Below, piece by piece: positions 1 to 11,855 of a stretch of DNA of 64,000 nt. The position numbers and the translations under genes are program-made. Under the pieces are notes generated by a model that was not told the DNA's origin, did no database searches, and saw only the letters and a program-made list of their open reading frames with translations. Source of the DNA: Chlorocebus sabaeus (lineage: Eukaryota > Chordata > Mammalia > Primates > Cercopithecidae); contig NC_132904.1 of the NCBI RefSeq assembly GCF_047675955.1, positions 62,429,435 through 62,493,434 on the forward strand, read 5' to 3'. How positions within the stretch are numbered: the stretch's first letter is position 1; every line of letters starts with the position of its first letter.

Positions 1-1039
1 GAAACTGCTCTGTGTTCTGTTAGTTCATCTCACAGAGTTACATCTTTCCGTTCAAGAAGCCTTTCGCTAAAGCTGTTCTTGTGGAACTGTCAAAGGGATA
101 TTTGGAAGCCCATAGAGGGCTATGGTGAAAAAGGAAATATCTTACTTTCAAAACTGGAAAGAAGCTTTCTGAGAAACTGCTCTGTGTTCTGTTAGTTCAT
201 CTCACAGAGTTACATCTTTCCCTTCAAGAAGCCTTTCGCTAAGGCTTTTCTTGTGGAATTGGCAAAGGGATATTTGGAAGCCCATAGAGGGCTATGGTGA
301 AAAAGGAAATATCTTCCGTTCAAAACTGGAAAGAAGCTTTCTGAGAAACTGCTCTGTGTTCTCTGAATTCATCTCACAGAGTTCCATCTTTCCCTTCAAG
401 AAGCCTTTCGCTAAGGCTGTTCTTGTGGAATTGGCAAAGGGATATTTGGAAGCCCATAGAGGGCTATGGTGAAAAAGGAAATATCTTCCGTTCAAAACTG
501 GAAAGAAGCTTTCTGAGAAACTGCTCTGTGTTCTCTGAATTCATCTCACAGAGTTACATCTTTCCCTTCAAGAAGTCTTTCGCTAAGGCTGTTCTTGTTG
601 AATTTGCAAAGGGATATTTGGAAGCCCTTAGAGGGCTATGGTGAAAAAGGAAATATCTTCCTTTCAAAACTGGAAAGAAGCTTTCTGAGAAACTGCTCTG
701 TGTTCTGTTAGTTCATCTCACAGAGTTACATCTTTCCGTTCAAGAAGCCTTTCGCTAAAGCTGTTCTTGTGGAACTGGCAAAGGGATATTTGGAAGCCCA
801 TAGAGGGCTATGGTGAAAAAGGAAATATCTTCCATTCAAAACTGGAAAGAAGCTTTCTGAGAAACTGCTCTGCGTTCTGTTAGTTCATCTCACAGAGTTA
901 CATCTTTCCCTTCAAGAAGCCTTTCGCTAAGGCTTTTCTTGTGGAATTGGCAAAGGGATATTTGGAAGCCCTTAGAGGGCTATGGTGAAAAAGAAAATAT
1001 CTTCCGTTCAAAACTGGAAAGAAGCTTTCTGAGAAACTG

Positions 1040-4000
1040 CTCTGTGTTGTCTGAATTCATCTCACAGAGTTCCATCTTTCCCTTCAAGAAGCCTTTCGCT
1101 AAGGCTGTTCTTGTGGAATTGGCAAAGGGATATTTGGAAGCCCATAGAGGGCTATGGTGAAAAAGGAAATATCTTCCGTTCAAAACTGGAAAGAAGCTTT
1201 CTGAGAAACTGCTCTGTGTTCTGTTAGTTCATCTCACAGAGCTATATCTTTCCCTTCAAGAATCCTTTCGAGACGGCTGTTCTTGTGGAATTGGCAAAGG
1301 GATATTTGGAAGCCCATAGAGGGCTGTGGTGAAAAAGGAAATATCTTCCGTTCAAAACTGGAAAGAAGCTTTCTGAGAAACTGCTCTGTGTTCAGTTAGT
1401 TCATCTCACAGAGTTACATCTTTCCTTTCCAGAAGCCTTTCGCTAAGGCTGTTCTTGTGGAACTGGCAAAGGGATATTTGGAAGCCCATAGAGGGCTATG
1501 GTGAAAAAGGAAATATCTTCCGTTCAAAACTGGAAAGAAGCTTTCTGAGAAACTGTTCTGTGTCCTGTTAGTTCATCTCACAGAGTTACAGCTTTCCCTT
1601 CAAGAAGCCTTTTCCTAAGGCTGTTCTTGTGTAATTGGCAAAGGGATATTTGGAAGCCCATAGAGGGCTATTGTGAAAAAGGAAATATCTTCCGTTCAAA
1701 ACTGGAAACAAGCTTTCTGAGAAACTGCTCTGTGTTCTGTTAGTTCATCTCACAGAGTTACATCTTTCCCTTCAAGAAGCCTTTCGCTAAGGCTGTTCTT
1801 GTGGAATTGGCAAAGGGATATTTGGAAGCCCATAGAGGGCTACGGTGAAAAAGGAAATATCTTCCGTTCTAAACTGGAAAGAAGCTTTCTGAGAAACTGC
1901 ACTGTGTTCTGTTAGTTCATCTCACAGAGTTACATCTTTCCCTTCAAGAAGCCTTTCGCCACGGCTGTTCTTGTGGAATGGGCAAAGGGATATTTGGAAG
2001 CCCATAGAGGGCTATGGTGAAAAAGTAAATATCTTCCGTTCAAAACTGGAAAGAAGCTTGCTGAGAAACTGCTCTGTGTTCTCTGAATTCATCTCACAGA
2101 GTTACATCTTTCCCTTCAAGAAGCCTTTCGCTAAGCCTGTTCTTGTGGAATTGGCAAAGGTATATTTGGAAGCCCATAGAGGGCTATGGTGAAAAAGGAA
2201 ATATCTTCCGTAAAAAACTGGAAAGAAGTTTTCTGAGAAACTGCTCTGTGTTCTGTTAATTAATCTCACAGAGTTACATCTTTCCCTTCAAGAAGCCTTT
2301 CGCCAAGGCTGTTCTTGTGGAACTGGCAAAGGGATATTTGGAAGCCCCTAGAGGGCTATGGTGAAAAAGGAAATATCTTCCGTTCAAAACTGGAAAGAAG
2401 CTTTCTGAGAAACTGCTCTGTGTTCAGTTAGTTCATCTCACAGAGTTACATCTTTCCCTTCAAGAAGCCTTTCGCTAAGGCTGTTCTTGTGGAACTGGCA
2501 AAGGGGTATTTGGAAGCCCATAGAAGGCTATGGTGAAAAAGGAAATATCTTCCGTTCAAAACTGTAAAGAAGCTTTCTGAGAAACTGCTCTGTGTTCTCT
2601 GAATTCATCCCACAGAGTTACATCTTTCCCTTCAAGAAGCCTTTCGCTAAGGCTGTTCTTGTGGAACTGGCAAAGGGATATTTGGAAGCCCATAGAGGGC
2701 TATGGTGAAAAAGGAAATATCTTCCTTTCAAACCTGGAAAGAAGCTTTCTGAGAAACTGCTCTGTGTTCTGTTAGTTCATCTCACAGAGTTACATCTTTC
2801 CCTTCAAGAAGCCTTTCGCTAAGGCTTTTCTTGTGGACTTGGCAAAGGGATATTTGGAAGCCCATAGAGGGCTATGGTGAAAAAGGAAATATCTTCCGTT
2901 CAAAACTGGAAAGAAGCTTTCTGAGAAACTGCTCTGTGTTCTCTGAATTCATCTCACAGTGTTACATCTTTCCCTTCAAGAAGCCGTTCGCTAAGGCTGT
3001 TCTTGTGGAATTTGCAAAGGGATATTTGGAAGCCCATAGAGGGCTATGGTGAAAAAGGAAATATCTTCCGTTCAAAACTGGAAAGAAGCTTTCTGAGAAA
3101 CTGCTCTGTGTTCTCTGAATTCATCTCACAGAGTTACATCTTTCCGTTAAAGAAGCCTTTCGCTAAAGCTGTTCTTGTGGAACTGGCAAAGGGATATTTG
3201 GAAGCCCATAGAGGGCTATGGTGAAAAAGGAAATATCTTCCGTTCAAAACTGGAAAGAAGCTTTCTGAGAAACTGCTCTGTGTTCTGTTATTTCATCTCA
3301 CAGAGTTACATCTTTCCCTTCAAGAAGCCTTTCGCCACGGCTGTTCTTGTGGAAGTGGCAAAGGGATATTTGGAAGCCCATAAAGGGCTATGGTGAAAAA
3401 GGAAATATCTTCCGTTCAAAACTGGAAAGAAGCTTTCTGAGAAACTGCTCTGTGTTCAGTTAGTTCATCTCACAGAGTTACATCTTTCCCTTCAAGAAGC
3501 CATTCACTAAGGCTGTTCTTGTGGGACTGGCAAAGGGATATTTGGAAGCCCATAGAGGGCTATGGTTAAAAAGGAAATATCTTCCGTTCAAAACTGGAAA
3601 GAAGCTTTCTGAGAAACTGCTCTGTGTCCTGTTAGTTCATCTCACAGAGTTACAGCTTTCTCTTCAGGAAGCCTTTCGCTAAGGCTGTTCTTCTGTAATT
3701 GGCAAAGGGATATTTGGAAGCCCATAGAGGGCTATGGTGAAAAAGGAAATATCTTCCGTTCAAAACTGGAAAGAAGCTTTCTGAGAAACTGCTCTGTGTT
3801 CTGTTAGTTCATCTCACAGAGTTACATCTTTCCCTTCAAGAAGCCTTTCGCCACGGCTGTTCTTGTGGAATTGGCAAAGGGATATTTGGAAGCCCATAGA
3901 GTTCTATGGTGAAAAAGGAAATATCTTCCGTTCAAAACTGGAAAGAAGCTTTCTGAGAAACTGCACTGTGTTCTGTTAGTTCATCTCACAGAGTTACATC

Positions 4001-4140
4001 TTTCCCTTCAAGAAGCCTTTCGCCACGGCTGTTCTTGTGGAATGGGCAAAGGGATATTTGGAAGCCCATAGAGGGCTATGGTGAAAAAGGAAATATCTTC
4101 CGTTCAAAACTGGAAAGAAGCTTTCTGAGAAACTACTCTG
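1040..4140 (+). repeat. Decayed six-monomer (1,032 bp) order
   Basis: Variant types recur about every 1,032 bp. The EcoRI type (CTCTGAATTC or TGTCTGAATTC) lies near 1,049, 2,081 and 3,113. The CAGTTAG type lies near 1,391, 2,421 and 3,453. A CCTGTTAG/TTACAGC type lies near 1,561 and 3,625, and the GCACTG type with GCCACGGCTG and GAATGGG lies near 1,909 and 3,965. The middle unit is an exception at two positions, near 2,593 and 2,937, which hold EcoRI-type monomers instead. This suggests an ancestral six-monomer unit since blurred by gene conversion or unequal exchange. Similarity between units is partial. Confidence 0.5.
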
Positions 4141-6543
4141 TGTTCAGTTAGTTCATCTCACAGAGTTACATCTTTCCCTTCAAGAAGCCTTTCGCTAAGG
4201 CTGTTCTTGTGGAACTGGCAAAGGGATATTTGGAAGCCCATAGAGGGCTATGGTGAAAAAGGAAATATCTTCCGTTCAAAACTGGAAAGAAGCTTTCTGA
4301 GAAACTGCTCTGTGTTCTCTGAATTCATCTCACAGAGTTACATCTTTCCGTTCAAGAAGCCTTTCGCTAAGGCTGTTCTTGTGGAATTGGCAAAGGGATA
4401 TTTGGAAGCCCATAGAGGGCTATGGTGAAATAGGAAATATCTTCCGTTCAAAACTGGAAAGAAGCTTTCTGAGAAACTGCTCTGTGTCCCGTTAGTTCAT
4501 CTCACAGTGTTACAGCTTTCCCTTCAAGAAGCCTGTCGCTAACGCTGTTCTTGTGTAATTGGCAAAGGGATATTTGGAAGCCCATAGAGGGCTATGGTGA
4601 AAAAGGAAATATCTTCCGTTCAAAACTGGAAAGAAGCTTTCTGAGAAACTGCTCTGTGTTCTGTTAGTTCATCTCACAGAGTTACATCTTTCCCTTCAAG
4701 AAGCCTTTCGCCACGGCTGTTCTTGTGGAATGGGCACAGGGATATTTGGAAGCCCATAGAGGGCTATGGTGAAAAAGGAAATATCTTCCGTTCAAAACTG
4801 GAAAGAAGCTTTCTGAGAAACTGCACTGTATTCTGTTAGTTCATCTCACAGAGTTACATCTTTCCCTTCAAGAAGCCTTTCGCCACGGCTGTTCTTGTGG
4901 AATTTGCAAAGGGATATTTGGAAGCCCATAGAGGGCTATGGTGAAAAAGGAAATATCTTCCGTTCAAAACTGGAAAGAAGCTTTCTGAGAAACTGCTCTG
5001 TGTTCTGTTAGTTCATCTCACAGAGTTACATCTTTCCCTTCAAGAAGCCTTTCGCTAAGGCTGTTCTTGTGGAATTGACAAAGGGATATTTGGAAGCCGA
5101 TAGAGGGCTATGGTGAAAAAGGAAATATCTTCCGTTCAAAACTGGAAAGAAGCTTTCTGAGAAACTGCTCTGTGTTCTGTTAGTTCATCTCACAAAGTTA
5201 CATCTTTCCCTTCAAGAAGCCTTTCGCCACGGCTGTTCTTGTGGAATTGGCAAAGGGATATTTGGAATCCCGTAGAGGGCTATGGTGAAAAAGGAAATAT
5301 CTTCCGTTCAAAACTGGAAAGAAGCTTTCTGAGAAACTGCTCTGTGTTCTCTGAATTCATCTCACAGAGTTACATCTTTCCCTTCAAGAAGCCTTTCGCT
5401 AAGGCTGTTCTTGTGGAACTGGCAAAGGGATATTTGGAAGCCCATAGAGGGCTATGGTGAAAAAGGAAATATCTTCCGTTCAAAACTGGAAAGAAGCTTT
5501 CTGAGAAACTGCTCTGTGTTCAGTTAGTTCATCTCACAGAGTTACATCTTACCTTTCAAGAAGCCTTTCGCTAAGGCTGTTCTTGTGGAACTGGCAAAGG
5601 GATATTTGGAAGCCCATAGAGGGCTATGGTGAAAAAGGAAATATCTTCCGTTCAAAACTGGAAAGAAGCTTTCTGAGAAACTGCTCTGTGTTCTCTTAGT
5701 TCATCTCAGAGAGTTATATCTTTCCCTTCAAGAAGCCTTTCGCCACGGCTGTTCTTGTGGAATTGGCAAAGGGATATTTGGAAGCCCATAGAGGGCTATG
5801 GTGAAAAAGGAAATATCTTCCGTTCAAAACTGGAAAGAAGCTTTCTGAGAAACTGCTCTGTGTTCAGTTAGTTCATCTCACAGAGTTACATCTTTCCCTT
5901 CAAGAAGCCTTTCGCCACGGCTGTTCTTGTGGAATTGGCAAAGGGATATTTGGAAGCCCATAGAGGGCTATGGTGAAAAAGGAAATATCTTCCGTTCTAA
6001 ACTGGAGAGAATCTTTCTGAGAAACTGCTCTGTGTTCTGTTAGTTCATCTCACAGAGTTACATCTTTCCCTTCAAGAAGCCTTTCGCTAAGGCTGTTCTT
6101 GTGGAAGTGGCAAAGGGATATTTGGAAGCCCATAGAGGGCTATGGTAAAAAAGGAAATATCTTCCGTTCAAAACTGGAAAGAAGGTTTCTGAGAAACTGC
6201 ACTGTATTCTGTTAGTTCATCTCACAGAGTTACATCTTTCCCTTCAAGAAGCCTTTCGCCACAGCTGTTCTTGTGGAATGGGCAAAGGGATATTTGGAAG
6301 CCCATAGAGGGCTATGGTGAAAAAGGAAATATCTTCTGTTCAAAACTAGAAAGAAGCTTTCTGAGAAACTGCTCTGTGTTCAGTTAGTTCATCTCACAGA
6401 GTTACATCTTTAAATTCAAGAAGCCTTTCGCTAAGGCTGTTCTTGTGGGACTGGCAGAGGGATATTTTGAAGCCCATAGAGGGCTAAGGTGAAAAAGGAA
6501 ATATCTTCCGTTCAAAACTGGAAAGAAGCTTTCTGAGAATCTG

Positions 6544-8040
6544 CTCTGTGTCCTGTTAGTTCATCTCACAGAGTTACATCTTTCCCTTCAAGTAGCCTTT
6601 CGCTAAGGCTGTTCTTTTGGAACTGGCAAAGGAATATTTGGAAGCCCATAGAGGGCTATGGTGAAAAAGGAAATATCTTCCGTTCAAAACTGGAAAGAAG
6701 CTGTCTGAGAAACTGCTCTGTGTTCAGTTAGTTCATCTCACAGAGTTACATCTTTCCTTTCAAGAAGCCTTTCGCTAAGGCTCTTCTTGTGGAACTGGCA
6801 AAGGGATATTTGGAAGCCCATAGAGGGCTATGGTGGAAAAGGAAATATCTTCCGTTCAAAACTGGAAAGAAGCTTTCTGAGAAACTGCTCTGTGTTCTCT
6901 GAATTCATTTCACAGAGTTACATCTTTCCCTTCAAGAAGCCTTTCGCTAAGGCTGTTCTTGTGGTATTGGCAAAGGGATATTTGGAAGCCCATAGAGGGC
7001 TATGGTGAAAAAGGAAATATCTTCCGTTCAAAACTGGAAAGAAGCTTTCTGAGAAACTGCTCTGTGTCCTGTTAGTTCATCTCACAGAGTTACAGCTTTC
7101 CCTTCAAGAAGCCTTTCCCTAAGGCTGTTCTTGTGTAATTGGCAAAGGGATATTTGGAAGCCCATAGAGGGCTATGGTGAAAAAGGAAATATCTTCCGTT
7201 CAAAACTGGAAAGAAACTTTCTGAGAAACTGCTCTGTGTTCTGTTAGTTCATCTCACAGAGTTACATCTTTCCCTTCAAGAAGCCTTTCGCTAAGGCTGT
7301 TCTTGTGGAATTGGCAAAGGGATATTTGGAAGCCCATAGAGGGCTATGGTGAAAAAGGAAATATCTTCCGTTCAAAACTGGAAAGAAGCTTTCTGAGAAA
7401 CTGCACTGTGTTCTCTTAGTTCATCTCACAGAGTTACATCTTTCCCTTCAAGAAGCCTTTCGCCACGGCTGTTCTTGTGGGACTGGCAAAGGGATATTTG
7501 GAAGCCCTTAGAGGGCTATGGTGAAAAAGGAAATATCTTCCGTTCAAAACTGGAAAGAAGCTTTCTGAGAAACTGCTCTGTGTCCTGTTAGTTCATCTCA
7601 CAGAGTTACATCTTTCCCTTCAAGAAGCCTTTCGCTAAGGCTGTTCTTTTGGAACTGGCAAAGGGATATTTGGAAGCCCATAGAGGGCTATGGTGAAAAA
7701 GGAAATGTCTTCCGTTCAAAACTGGAAAGAAGCTGTCTGAGAAACTGCTCTGTGTTCAGTTAGTTCATCTCACAGAGTTACATCTTTCCTTTCAAGAAGC
7801 CTTTCGCTAAGACTGTTCTTGTGGAACTGGCAAAGGGATATTTGGAAGCCCATAGAGGGCTATGGTGAAAAAGGAAATATCTTCCGTTCAAAACTGGAAA
7901 GAAGCTTTCTGAGAAACTGCTCTGTGTTCTCTGAATTCATCTCACAGAGTTACATCTTTCCCTTCAAGAAGCCTTTCGCTAAGGCTGTTCTTGTGGAATT
8001 GGAAAAGGGATATTTGGAAGCCCATAGAGGGCTATGGTGA
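6544..8040 (+). repeat. Pair of related segments 1,032 bp apart
   Basis: The segment at about 6,544-7,008 resembles that at 7,576-8,040, six monomers downstream. Both have CCTGTTAG followed by TTCTTTTGGAACTGG, then the rare AAGCTGTCTG form of the HindIII region with CAGTTAG and TTTCCTTTC, then an EcoRI-type monomer. They differ at scattered bases, for example AAGTAGCC versus AAGAAGCC and GGTGGAAAAGG versus GGTGAAAAAGG. The intervening monomers match less well. This is a diverged local duplication. Confidence 0.55.
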
Positions 8041-8244
8041 AAAAGGAAATATCTTCCGTTCAAAACTGGAAAGAAGCTTTCTGAGAAACTGCTCTGTGTT
8101 CTGTTAGTTCACCTCACAGAGTTACATCTTTCCCTTCAAGAAGCCTTTCGCCACGGCTGTTCTTGTTTAATTGGCAAAGGTATATTTGGAAGCCCATAGA
8201 GGGCTATGGTGAAAAAGGAAATATCTTCCGTTCAAAACTGGAAA

Positions 8245-9619
8245 GAACCTTTCTGAGAAACTGCTCTGTGTTCAGTTAGTTCATCTCACAGAGTTACATC
8301 TTTCCCTTCAAGAAGCCTTTCGCTAAGGCTGTTCTTGTGGGACTGGCAAAGGGATATTTGGAAGCCCATAGAAGGCTATGGTGAAAAAGGAAATATCTTC
8401 CGTTCAAAACTGGAAAGAAGCTTTCTGAGAAACTGCTCTGTGTCCTGTTAGTTCATCTCACAGAGTTACATCTTTCCCTTCAAGAAGCCTTTCGCTAAGA
8501 CTGTTCTCGTGTAATTGGCAAAGGGATATTTGGAAGCGCATAGAGGGCTATGGTTAAAAAGGAAATATCTTCCGTTCAAAACTGGAAAGAAGCTTTCTGA
8601 GAAACTGCTCTGTGTTCTCTGAATTCATCTCACAGAGTTACATCTTTCCCTTCAAGAAGCCTTTCGTTAAGGCTGTTCTTGTGGAATTGGCAAAGGGATA
8701 TTTGGAAGCCCATAGAGGGCTATGGTGAAAAAGGAAATATCTTCCGTTCAAAACTGGAAAGAAGCTTTCTGAGAAACTGCTCTGTGTTCTGTTACTTCAT
8801 CTCACAGAGTTACATCTTTCCCTTCAAGAAGCCTTTCGCCACGGCTGTTCTTGTGGAATTGGCAAAGGGATATTTGGAAGCCCATAGAGGGCTATGGTGA
8901 AAAAGGAAATATCTTCCGTTCAAAACTGGAAAGAACCTTTCTGAGAAACTGCTCTGTGTTCAGTTAGTTCATCTCACAGAGTTACATCTTTCCCTCAAGA
9001 AGCCTTTCGCTAAGGCTGTTCTTGTGGGACAGGCAAAGGGATATTTGGAAGCCCATAGAAGGCTATGGTGAAAAAGGAAATATCTTCTGTTCAAAACTGG
9101 AAAGAAGCTTTCTGAGAAACTGCTCTGTGTCCTGTTAGTTCATCTCACAGAGTTACAGCTTTCCCTTCAAGAAGCCTTTCGCTAAGACTGTTCTCTTGTA
9201 ATTGGCAAAGGGATATTTGGAAGCGCATAGAGGGCTATGGTGAAAAAGGAAATATCTTCCGTTCAAAACTGGAAAGAAGCTTTCTGAGAAACTGCTCTGT
9301 GTTCTGTTAGTTCATCTCACAGAGTTACATCTTTCCCTTCAAGAAGCCTTTCGCTAAGGCTGTTCTTGTGGAATTGGCAAAGGGATATTTGGAAGTCCAT
9401 AGAGGGCTATGGTGAAAAAGGAAATATCTTCCGTTCAAAACTTGAAAGAAGCTTTCTGAGAAACTGCTCTGTGTTCAGTTAGTTCATCTCACAGAGTTAC
9501 ATCTTTCCTTTCCAGAAGCCTTTCGCTAAGGCTGTTCTTGTGGAACTGGCAAAGGGATATTTGGAAGCCCATAGAGGGCTATGGTGAAAAAGGAAATATC
9601 TTCCGTTCAAAACTGGAAA
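8245..9619 (+). repeat. Four-monomer module, two tandem copies (688 bp)
   Basis: A monomer with the rare AAGAACCTTTCTG form starts near 8,245 and again near 8,933, exactly 688 bp or four monomers later. Each is followed by CAGTTAG with GGGAC and AGAAGGCTATGG, then by a CCTGTTAG monomer with AAGACTGTTCTC, TGTAATTGG and GCGCATAG. The second copy carries the one-base deletion near 8,994. The same module returns inside the 30-monomer and 26-monomer units. Confidence 0.65.
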
Positions 9620-10479
9620 GAAGCTTTCTGAGAAACTGCTCTGTGTTCTCTGAATTCATCTCACAGAGTTACATCTTTCCCTTCAAGAAGCCTTTCACTA
9701 AGCCTGTTCTTGTGGAATTGGCAAAGGTATATTTGGAAGCCCATAGAGGGCTATGATGAAAAAGGAAATATCTTCCGTTCAAAACTGGAAAGAAGTTTTC
9801 TGAGAAAGTGGTCTGTGATCTGTTAATTCATCTCACAGAGTTACATCTTTCCGTTCAAGAAGCCTTTCGCTAAATCTGTTCTTGTGGAACTGGCAAAGGT
9901 ATATTTGGAAGCCCATAGAGGGCTATGGTGAAAAAGGAAATATCTTCCGTTCAAAACTGGAAAGAAGCTTTCTGAGAAACTGCTCTGTGTTCTGTTAGTT
10001 CATCTCAGAGAGTTACATCTTTCCCTTCAAGAAGCCTTTCGCCACGGCTGTTCTTGTGGAATTGGCAAAGGGATATTTGGAAGCCCATAGAGGGCTATGG
10101 TGAAAAAGGAAATATCTTCCGTTCAAAACTGGAAAGAAGCTTTCTGAGAAACTGCTCTGTGTTCAGTTAGTTCATCTCACAGAGTTACATCTTTCCCTTC
10201 AAGAAGCCTTTCGCTAAGGCTGTTCTTGTGGGACTGGCAAAGGGATATTTGGAAGCCCATAGAGGGCTATGGTGAAAAAGGAAATATCTTCCGTTCAAAA
10301 CTGGAAAGAAGCTTTCTGAGAAACTGCTCTGTGTTCTCTGAATTCATCTCACAGAGTTACATCTTTCCCTTCAAGAAGCCTTTCGCCACGGCTGTTCTTG
10401 TTTAATTGGCAAAGGGATATTTGGAAGCCCATAGAGGGCTATGGTGAAAAAGGAAATATCTTCCGTTCAAAGCTGGAAA

Positions 10480-11855
10480 GAACCTTTCTGAGAAACTGCT
10501 CTCTGTTCAGTTAGTTCATCTCACAGAGTTACATCTTTCCCTTCAAGAAGCCTTTCGCTAAGGCTGTTCTTGTGGGACTGGCAAAGGGATATTTGGAAGC
10601 CCATAGAAGGCTATGGTGAAAAATTAAATATCTTCCGTTCAAAACTGGAAAGAAGCTTTCTGAGAAACTGCTCTGTGTCCTGTTAGTTCATCTCACAGAG
10701 TTACAGCTTTCCCTTCAAGAAGCCTTTCGCTAAGACTGTTCTCGTGTAATTGGCAAAGGGATATTTGGAAGCGCATAGAGGGCCATGGTGAAAAAGGAAA
10801 TATCTTGCGTTCAAAACTGGAAAGAAGCTTTCTGAGAAACTGCTCTGTGTTCTGTTAGTTCATCTCACAGAGTTACATCTTTCCCTTCAAGAAGCCTTTC
10901 GCTAAGGCTGTTCTTGTGGAATTGGCAAAGGAATATTTGGAAGCCCATAGAGGACTATGGTGAAAAAGGAAATATCTTCCGTTCAAAACTGGAAAGAAGC
11001 TTTCTGAGAAACTGCTCTGTGTTCTGTTAGTTCACCTCACAGAGTTACATCTTTCCCTTCAAGAATCCTTTCGCCACGGCTGTTCTTGTGGAATTGGCAA
11101 AGGGATATTTGGAAGCCCATAGTGGGCTATGGTGAAAAAGGAAATATCTTCCGTTCAAAACTGGAAAGAACCTTTCTGAGAAACTGCTCTGTGTTCAGTT
11201 AGTTCATCTCACAGAGTTACATCTTTCCCTTCAAGAAGCCTTTCGCTAAGGCTGTTCTTGTGGGACTGGCAAAGGGATATTTGGAAGCCCATAGAAGGCT
11301 ATGGTGAAAAAGGAAATATCTTCCGTTCAAAACTGGAAAGAAGCTTTCTGAGAAACTGCTCTGTGTCCTGTTAGTTCATCTCACAGAGTTACAGCTTTCC
11401 CTTCAAGAAGCCTTTCGCTAAGACTGTTCTCGTGTAATTGGCAAAGGGATATTTGGAAGCGCATAGAGGGCTATGGTGAAAAAGGAAATATCTTCCGTTC
11501 AAAACTGGAAAGAAGCTTTCTGAGAAACTGCTCTGTGTTCTGTTAGTTCATCTCACAGAGTTACATCTTTCCCTTCAAGAAGCCTTTCGCTAAGGCTGTT
11601 CTTGTGGAATTGGCAAAGGGATATTTGGAAGCCCATAGAGGGCTATGGGGAAAAAGGAAATATCTTCCGTTCAAAACTGGAAAGAAGCTTTCTGAGAAAC
11701 TGCACTGTGTTCTCTGAATTCATCTCACAGAGTTACATCTTTCCCTTCAAGAAGCCTTTCGCTAAGGCTGTTCTTGTGGAATTTGCAAAGGGATATTTGG
11801 AAGCCCATAGAGGGCTGTGGTGAAAAAGGAAATAGCTTCCGTTCAAAACTGGAAA
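10480..11855 (+). repeat. Tandem four-monomer module inside the 30-monomer unit
   Basis: The AAGAACCTTTCTG marker lies at about 10,480 and again at about 11,168, 688 bp apart. Both copies run CAGTTAG/GGGACTGG/AGAAGGCTATGG, then CCTGTTAG/TTACAGC/TTCTCGTGTAATTGG/GCGCATAG, then a GTTCTGTTAG monomer. The first copy alone has the AAAAATTAAATATC variant (about 10,618), which is also the form kept in the 26-monomer copies (about 29,885, 34,357 and 38,829). Gain or loss of this module explains the 30 versus 26 difference. Confidence 0.7.

Larger units (their letters stand above)
1..9537 (+). repeat. Irregular upstream alpha-satellite block
   Basis: About 55 monomers without a clean long higher-order unit. 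Neighbours differ at many private positions, for example TTTAAATTCAAG near 6,410, a GCTATATC variant near 1,240 and TTAATTAATC near 2,255, and I did not find long near-identical copies like those in the middle of the window. The monomer types are the same as elsewhere. The block keeps strict 172-bp register up to about 8,994, where one T is missing from the TCCCTTCAAG stretch and gives a 171-bp monomer. I infer an older or less recently homogenised part of the array, but divergence was judged by eye and not measured. Confidence 0.75.

Noticed and set aside
292..495. Short minus-strand open frames (also 980-1,183)
   Set aside because: They are the reverse complement of satellite monomers, also start at TTG, and depend on chance loss of a stop codon in these two monomers.
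4484..4500. GTCCCGTTAG as a reverse CENP-B box
   Set aside because: The reverse core needs CCCGNNTNNNNCGAA. The base three after CCCG is A and there is no CGAA downstream.
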